From Heterohyrax brucei (lineage: Eukaryota > Chordata > Mammalia > Hyracoidea > Procaviidae): 64,000 bases of DNA. This document shows positions 13,501 to 22,500 of the stretch, in pieces. How positions within the stretch are numbered: the first letter of the stretch is position 1; each line of letters opens with the position of its first letter. A model generated the notes under the pieces. That model did not search any database. It was not told the origin of the DNA and saw only the letters and a list, made by a program, of their open reading frames with translations. The position numbers and the translations under genes are program-made. The DNA is taken from contig CM053140.1 in assembly GCA_028571685.1 (NCBI GenBank), positions 147,235,701 through 147,299,700 of the forward strand, given 5' to 3'.

Positions 13501-16500
13501 TATTGTGCAGAATTGACAAAAGCACTGCAAAAATTCATTGAATTTTGCATCAAAATTGTCAGCTGACTGTGAGAAGTATAGCAGACCAAGTAAATATCAA
13601 TAGAGAAACAGGAAAATCTTAACTGAAAACCTTGGCATGTGTGAAAAAATGGTCCCATAGGAGCTCACCAATGAACAAAAACAAAGGAGAGTCAAAGTTT
13701 GTCAAGACCTTTTGGAGAAGCAAGACAATATTTGGGGCTGTGTTATCATTGATGATGAAACAGGGGTGCACCGATATGACCCTGAAACAAAGCATCAAAG
13801 TATACAACGGAAGTCAGCCAACCCGCCACAACCAAACATGTTCCGTCAATCCAAATCCCAAGTCACCACAATGTTGATAATCTTTTTTGATACCAGAGGG
13901 ATTGTTCATTATGAATTTGTACCAACTGGACTAACAGTTAACCAAGTTTACTATTTGGAAGTGCTGAAATGGCTGCATAAAAATTTAGAAGAAAACGACC
14001 TGAAGTTTTCACCAACTCATGGCTCTTGCATCATGACAATGCACCAGCTGGGCATGAGGGGATTTTCACTCAGTAAACACATAACTATATTGTAATACTA
14101 TCCCAACTAACTAGATCTGGTCCCCAATTACTTTTTTCTTTATCCAAAGACAAATGAAATATTGAAAAGAAGACATTTTGACTACATTCAAACATCCGAG
14201 GTAATATGACAACAGCTCTGATAGTCATTCTGGAAAGAGTTCCAAAATTACTTTGAAGGGTAGACTAGACACTGGTGTCCATGCATATTTCCCAAAGGGT
14301 GTACTTCGAAGGTGACCGTAGTGATTTCTAGCAGTGAGGTATGTAGCATTTTTTCTAGGATGAGTTCGTGAACTTAATTGGCAAGCCTCATATTTAAGGT
14401 GTTTTTCCAGCAAAGAGGCTGGAGATTGTTCACCATCTACGCGCTCTCACCTGGTTTTCCTTGCGTACATCGGCAGGCATGTTACAGAAGCTCACCAGGG
14501 CTCTGCAGCAGCAGGAGAATATGATTGGCCGATACCTGAGGCCTGGGTCTTCTTATCTCAATTTTCCTACTGACAGACCCAACCAGTCATATGTGTAGAT
14601 TTCTCCAACCCAGACCTGCTCATTTCCCTCTTTCCCTGACATCATTTCTCTGTGCTCAGCCTGCAGAACTCTTGATTGATGTTAGATCGCTGTCATTATT
14701 AGTGTTCTTTAAATGGACTATGCAAGATTTTTTCATACAATAACATGCATATAAGTGTGTGTGTGTGTGAAAATTATTTGCTGAGTGCCTAACCTGTGCC
14801 ATGTCAGGAACTATTCTAGGTCTTTTCTGTATCTGTCACAACAATGATGATGCTAACCTTTATTTTAAAGATAATGAAAGTGAGGTTCAAAGGCTTAAAT
14901 AACCTATGTAAGAGATCGTGACTGGTTACTACTTGAATTATAAATCAACATGAGTCCTTCCCACCCCAAATCTATTAGGCTGCCTTTAGAGCTCCGATTG
15001 TGCAGTGGTTAACAGTTGGGCTGCTAACCAAAATTCAGCCATTCAAATCCACCAGCCGCTCCTTGGAAGTCCTATAGGGCAGTTCTACTCTGCCCTACAG
15101 GGTTGCTGTGAGTCAGAACTGGCTCAGTGGCACTTCACAACAGTAAGTTGCCAATAGTGGACTGAAGGATTATTTAACAGACATACTATATTAAGCATTT
15201 AATTTACCATACTACATACAGAAAACAGCAGATTGTGAGTGCCTTGAGGGCAAGAACAGTATGTTAATCTTCCTGGCATTCCTCACAGCCATGTGCTCAA
15301 AAAAATATTTGGAATTCACCTGAAAATATTCAAGAAATGCTTTCTCTACAGCTAAAGTATTGTTTTAAGTTGTCATTTAGCACAGCCTCCTAGATTTAAA
15401 TGTTTTTCTATTTACTTCTTGACTGCTATTTCAGACCCCTGTAAAAGTTGCATTATCACATTCTCATTCCTCTGTTTTAGACAAGTACGGTTGTGGTACG
15501 CTAACTGTACTGTGCATCTGTCGCTGTTTTTCATACAACACTGCCTATGTACATTTTGTATTTGGTTCTCCAGCTTCTGGGGAAATTACATCTTTCATAT
15601 CCACACACAGAGAGACAAGCTCTTGATTCACACCTTGTGTGTATTTGCAGCTAGCTCACATTCCAGAGGCAATCCTAATACTGTAGCCTAAATCCTTCTG
15701 CCTAATAGAATATCTGGTTCTAAACTAAACCTTCTTAGTTTCAAAACAATATTCAATCAACCTGTTGTTTTTTCACTGTAGAGACTTGGAAGTGCTGGGT
15801 TAAAGTTAAAATCACACTTCTATGACCCTATTCCATATTTTGAGGTGTGTGTTATCAATACTAACACAAGTTTTTCTCTGACAGCCAGCAAAGACAGATT
15901 CCATACAGAACACACCTTTAACAAGATTCTCTGACGTTTACAAGAACGGAGAATTCAGACTGTGAGGGAGGCGGATGCATATAAAATTTACTCCATGATG
16001 AAACAGTGCTCTGACACATGTGCAAGCAGAAAGCTTATTCAACAAGGATGAGGACGTGGTTATTGTCATTCAGTCCGCACTGTTCAAAAGCCCAGACTTG
16101 AAAATAATGCAACCATTGCAGTAACCTTTTCAGAGAGCACTCCTTGAAAGGATAGTCTCTCCTGGACTTTCTCTCCAACCTTTCTGTTAAGACGAGCAAT
16201 TTTGTCTTTCATCTTCCCTCATGGTCTCACTCTACAATATGACAAAAAAGGAATCACTTTCAAAGTAATCTGAGCTTTACTATGATTATTTTTCAGGGAC
16301 AGTAATTTAAGGGTCTAGAGTGCAGTGTTTTCATTTTATGCACCCTCTTACTAAAATAACACATACTGTTAATATTGTCAACCAAAGACAAATCCTTCTG
16401 AATTCATACTTTTGGTTCAAAGGCACTGAAAATCCTTTTAATATTGAATTAAAAGCAGGTTGCATACAATGTATTTTCAGTTCTGCATGAAAATCACCAG

Positions 16501-19500
16501 TTATAAGCTCTGAGTAAAGAATCATTTTGACAACTGCATTTAAGTGTACCCTGATTAAGATCTTCATTTTCAGTAGCTGAGTAGGAATACAATATTGAAA
16601 AAACTTATATAGAAGTATTTCTCATCTTTACAACCGACACTAATAACTTGCTATTTGGCAGCTTCAGTCTACAAGTAATGAAGACTGATCATTATAGTCT
16701 ACTATAAATACATATACAGAAGCCTGGGTGGCATAGTCGTTAAAAGCTACAGCTGCTAACCAAAAGGTCAACAATTCACATCCCTCGAGGCACTATGTGG
16801 CAGTTCTACTCTATCCTATAGGGTTGCTAGGAGTCAGAATCGACTCGACATCAACTTTTTTTCCCATGTATATACTATTATGCAAACACTGGTGGCATAC
16901 TGGCTAAGTGCTACAGCAGCTAAACAGAAGGTCAGTAGTTCAAACCCACCAGGTGCTCCTTGGAAACTCTATGAGGCAATTCTACTCTTGTTCTACAGGG
17001 TTGCTATGAGTCAGAATCAACTTGACGGCAGCAAGTTTGGGTTTTTTGCTAGTTTATATATATACTATTACAGACACTTGTGTGTTACTGTACTTACACT
17101 GTCAAGTAGGAGTTTATCCCTGTACCCATCACAGAAATATCCTCTTCTGGATTGCTTCTAATCTCCTATATCAAAAAGCTTTCAGGAAATATGAATATTT
17201 TATATCTTTAGAAATAGGGTATAAATATTTCATGGGTGTTTATTAAATAATGCAGCCCAATAACATTGTGTAAAGTTTTCAGTCTGTATAGAAATATAAG
17301 GAGAGCAAGGACTTGACAGGCTGTGATGTGAATGGCACCTCTGGGTTTGGGGAAGAGCTGCAGCCTAGAACCCCATTGTAGAACCATTAGAAACAGCTTT
17401 AGCCCAGCTTGAAAAGTAAATCAGTGGCTGCAATGATGACCGCATGGCTATTTGGATTTCAGTTTATAGCTGCCTTCTGTTCTTTTTCTAGGGAAAGATT
17501 CTATTATGAAATTCACGGCTTTGAGCTGCAGGTATGAGAAAGACATCTAGATAACCTTACTTGGAAAGAACCAAGAAGTAAATATATGACTCACTAGGCA
17601 CCTGTAAGCTCTCTTGCCCTTCCTAAGCCTTCCTCTTAGGTTTTTTGTTTTCATTCTTTAAATTATGTCTGTATATATACACTGACATCCTACCTCATTG
17701 CAGAAAGGGTTTGACAGCTTTTATTCTGTCACCTTCCCTGCCCTTCTCCCATCACCATGAGAACAGCAGATTAAACATAACTTTGATAATCACAGTAAAT
17801 GTTAGCAATACAAAACTTAGTATCTGAAAAATCAAAGATTCTGATCTTTGTTGCATCTATGTTAACTTGCTAGCACTTCACAGGTTCACAACAAACATTT
17901 TGCTTATATTGACAGTGTTACTCCAGCATCTTCCACACCAGGATTTTTCAAACAGGGGTGACTCTGCTCTCCAGAGAACATATGGCAAGCTCTGGAGACA
18001 TTTTTGATTATCATGACTTGGGGATGTGATGTGGGAAAGCTATTGCTATACAGCGGATAGATGTAAGAGATGCTGCTAAACATCCTAAATGCACATGACA
18101 GGCCCTCACAGTGAAGAACTGTCTGGCTTACAATTTCAGTAGTCTGGAGGTTGAGAAATTCTGCTCTGTACATGTGTCCTGTTGAGTCAATTCCCACTCA
18201 TAACCAAATGATACCCACTGCTGTCGAGTCACTTCTGACTCACAGTGACCCTTCAGAAAAGAGTAGAACTGCTCCATAGAGTTTCCAAGGAATGCCTGGC
18301 AGATTTGGACAGCAAATGTTTTGGATAGCAGCATGATTTCCTTTCATTTTCACTCACAGCAACCTTATATGGCATGGTAGAGCTGTTCCATAGAGTTTTC
18401 TAGTCTATAATCTTTATGGAAGCAGATCTCCAAGTCTTCTCATAGGCCCACTGATGGGTTCACACTGTCGGCCTTTTAGTTAGCAGCTAAGTGCTTAACC
18501 ATAGTGCCACCAAAACTATTTGCTCTATATCTAAGTTGCCTAAGAAGCCACACTTGAACATGGTGGGGAGGACCTGTAGCTAGGTGGCCTCCGAAAACCA
18601 GATTCCTATTTCCTACGCTCAAAAAGTAAAGGATGTGGCCTTGTCTACAAAAATGCCTTAATACTTATAAGCTCGTTATACACCACGAACTAGGAGAGCT
18701 ACAAGGAAACTCAGAGCTCTTCCAAGCCAATCTTCTCATTTTATAAAGAACTCAAGGTTCAGTCACAAAGCACTTGCGTAAGGTTAACATACAGCTAGCC
18801 AGAAGCAGATTCAGGGCAAGAATCTAGACTGTTTGATTGGCACTGTCCATGACTCTTAACATTACATTATGGTAAATTTTGCATGGATGTGGCAAGAAAT
18901 AAGCAGACCAGACTGTTACTAAAGTACCTGTAAGATAACATAAAAAATCAGATCTGTTATGTCAAGGATTTTTTTTTTTTATGTAGCTTTATTGAGGTAG
19001 ATTTCACATACCACATAACTCACCATTTAAGTGCACAATTTAGTGGCTTTCACCATATTCACAGAGTTGAACAACCATCGCCACAGTCTAATTTTGGAAC
19101 ATTTAAAACACTTTAAAAAGAAACCCTGTGCTCATTAGCAATCACTACTCATTCCCCCTTCTCCCAAACCACAGATGGCACATTAGCCCCAGGGGACTAC
19201 TAATCTGCTTCCTGTCTCTATGGATTTGCCTATCTGCATACCTCAGGTATCTTTTGGGAGTATCTTCATTCACTTAGCATGATTGTTTTTAAGGTTCACC
19301 TATGTAATAATATGTAACAATGCTTTATTCTTTTTATTGCTGAATAACAATTCGTTGTATAGATATTCCACCTGTTTTTCCACACATCAGTGGAAACCCT
19401 GGTGGTGTAGGAGTTAAGTACAACATCTGCTAACCAAAAAGTCAGCAGTTCAAATCTGCCAGGTACTCCTTGGAAACAACTTGGGGCAGTTCTACTCTGA

Positions 19501-22500
19501 CCTATAGGGTCACTATGGGTCGGACCTGACTCAACAGCACTGGGTTTTTTTATCCACACATCAGTCGCCAGCCATTTGGGCTATTTCCTCATTCTGGCTA
19601 TTATAAATAATGCTCTATGAGCATTTGTGTACAAGTTTTTATGTGAACATATGTTTTCATTTCTCTTGAGTATATGCCTAGGAGCAGAACTTCTGGGTAA
19701 TTATGTTAAGGATCTTTGAATATCTGAGAGTGAAGTAGCTTCTCAAAGAGCATTATTTGAAATTTTATGAAATTTTCTTAAATATGGAAATAAGATACAG
19801 AGACAGACGGTAAATAACACAAACTTTTTAAAGCAACAGTTGCCAGTTCTCACATGCATGTCTTTAAGTGAATCAGACAACTTAAACTGTCAAAGACCTG
19901 CTGTTCAGTTATTTACTACATCATCTACCAAAGCTTTTAAAGCAACAGTTGCCAGTTCTCACATGCATGTCTTTAGTGAATCAGGCAATTTAAACTGTCA
20001 AAAACCTGCTGTTCAGTTATTTACTACATCATCTACCAAAGCTCCCCAGTGAATGCAGACTTCTTTTCTCAGGGCTAGCTCCTTCTTATAGAAGAAGCAG
20101 TAATTACCCAGAGAGATGGAGAAAACAAATATGCCACAGCACAGCATGAACAAAGATTAGTTGTATCCTGTGACTCATAAGGTACAAAAGCAATGAACAG
20201 CTTGATATTGTACAACGAGACGCTGTCATTCTCGTCTTCCACAGATGGTGGAAGAACGATAACTATTCTGCCATTTCACTGTGAGATTCGCCTTACATTG
20301 CACAGACTGCATCATCCTCCAAAATATGTACTTGCCTAAAAGCTGATGGATTATAGAATCAGATGATCAGAGAAGGGCCCTCAGTTGTCAAGAGCTAAAA
20401 CCATTCCCAAGTGGAATGCAGAGGTTTGATTCAGATTCTGGGCTTTCCAACGTCTCAGAAAAAGACTGAACTGGTCTGTAAGACATAAAATGATACTGGT
20501 GAAGGGTGTGCTTCTTGGACTGAAGAGATGCAGAGGCTAACTGGGCAGCTCCTGTCTAGAGAAGAGATGAGGAGACAGAAGTGCACAGGAGCTGGACACA
20601 GGAAATACATGGTAGAGGGAAACGTGTGCTGTCACAGTAGGTGGAGAGCAGCTAGGGCCACACAGCAAAACGTGTGTGTTTTTGTATGACAAACTGACTC
20701 TTATTGCAAACTTTCACTTAAAACACAATAAAACAGTAAATAAAGTGGAATCTGGGATTTCCATACATGAACATGCAGGAAGAGAGTTGGAATAGACAGC
20801 TGGTACAATGGAAGAGCAGTTTCTGGCTGGGTTTTAAGGCACACAGATGACAGAATCTTTCAAGCTGAGGCAAAGGGACTTGCGCCAAATCCCAAAAGGA
20901 CTGTCTTACAAATGGTACCTATTACACACAGTGTGCTGATCCAAGACTCCTTCAGCTGATACATACCATTATCCCTGTCTAAAAAACCCTTCCCTCTCTC
21001 TACCTGACAAATTCCTTCTTGCCTCCCACTCAAGTCTTTCAAACGCCTCTGACATTTTTCTCACCATTGCACTGTCAGTGCTCCTGTGAGCTCCAAATAC
21101 AAAAATCAAAACCAAACCTGCTGCCATCAAGTCGATTTCGACTGATACCAACACTACAGACAGAGCAGATCTGCTCCACAGGGTTTCCAAGTAGCAGCCG
21201 GTGGATTTGAACTGCCGATTTTCTGGTTAGCAGCTGCAGTACTTATCCAATGCACCACCAGGGTCTCCAGTGCCCTCCTTTTCAAGTACTACAGCTGTTG
21301 ACTGTGCCTCCGCCTCCTTTTTCAGTCTGAGTGTATCCTGAGGGCAATTTCTGTCAGCCTTTGTAATCCAAATGGGCCTGGACCAGTTATTGAGCAAGTG
21401 GAGTGAATGAATCTATGTTTAAATAATCCGAAATGTCACAGTAGATAAGAAATGCCTGAAACTTTAAAAGGATAAATGTAAATTAAAGGCAAATTAAGGC
21501 ACCGTTAAGACCAGATAATACCCAAGAAATCCTTCCTTACAGAAGACTTGGGTCAACATCCATCTGGTGACCTGAACAGTAAGTCATTACATACAGCCTC
21601 AAGCACAGGCCTTGCCAGTCACGTGTTTACTTTCAGTTCTGTGTCTGAGCGACTTGATAAACTGAAGATAGCCTAGAACTCTGATGTTTTCATATCTTGT
21701 TCTGTACTAAAATACTCTGGCACATCTCCGGTTCTATGAGCACTCTTGGATAATGAGCTGCCTTGGCTTCAGGGAATATATATATACACATTTTAAAGAC
21801 AACATCATCCTTGGGAATTTCCTTAAGCTTTTAGAAGGTGCATAACCAGAGGCTGCACTACTCAATTCTGCAGGCAGCATACATGACTAAAATATGCAAA
21901 TGAAAGTTTTACCTACTTCAGAAAGAAAATTTAGTTTGGCTCCAGAAAGTAAAAATAAAAAACAAAAAACCTACATTTTTAGAATGACTGACAGAAAAGG
22001 AAAACTAAGTCAAAAAACACTGTCTGAGCCAGCTAATTACTGCCCATGGTAAGCTTTTTCTTATTAAATAGTTATGCAAGATAAACTAGAATTCAATTCA
22101 TTGCAAAATACAGAATGCCACAAATTGTACATTAAAGGTTACCTTTCTTTATAAGTCTTTTTAGGTGCTACATACTATTCTGGAGAAAGTGTCTCTTTGT
22201 TTGGGATTTTACCCACAGTCACGAAATTCCTCTTCACTGATATATTAGAAGTACCATATAGCTCTTTTTACCTTCTACCAATTCTATTCTCTCCTTTCCA
22301 AATGTTTTCCCCTCAAGAGTCCATCTACTCTTACAAATATGCTTAACTCCCATTACTCTTTTCCTAAGTCTAAATATAAAATATTATTTTGTGTTAATAC
22401 AGTACAAAAGTAGGGAACAATAGAAGTAATCAGAATACATACAATACTATTAAAAAGGCTGACATGGTATTACAGGGTCATCTTATGATCTGGCCATGTT

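Noticed and set aside
19391-19552. tRNA-like sequence with box A and box B resemblance
   Set aside because: It is the tRNA-derived head of AfroSINE, cannot form a proper cloverleaf and occurs in dozens of copies.
19840-20052. 70-codon frame with an internal peptide repeat
   Set aside because: The repeat is explained by the DNA tandem duplication; no homology or start context.
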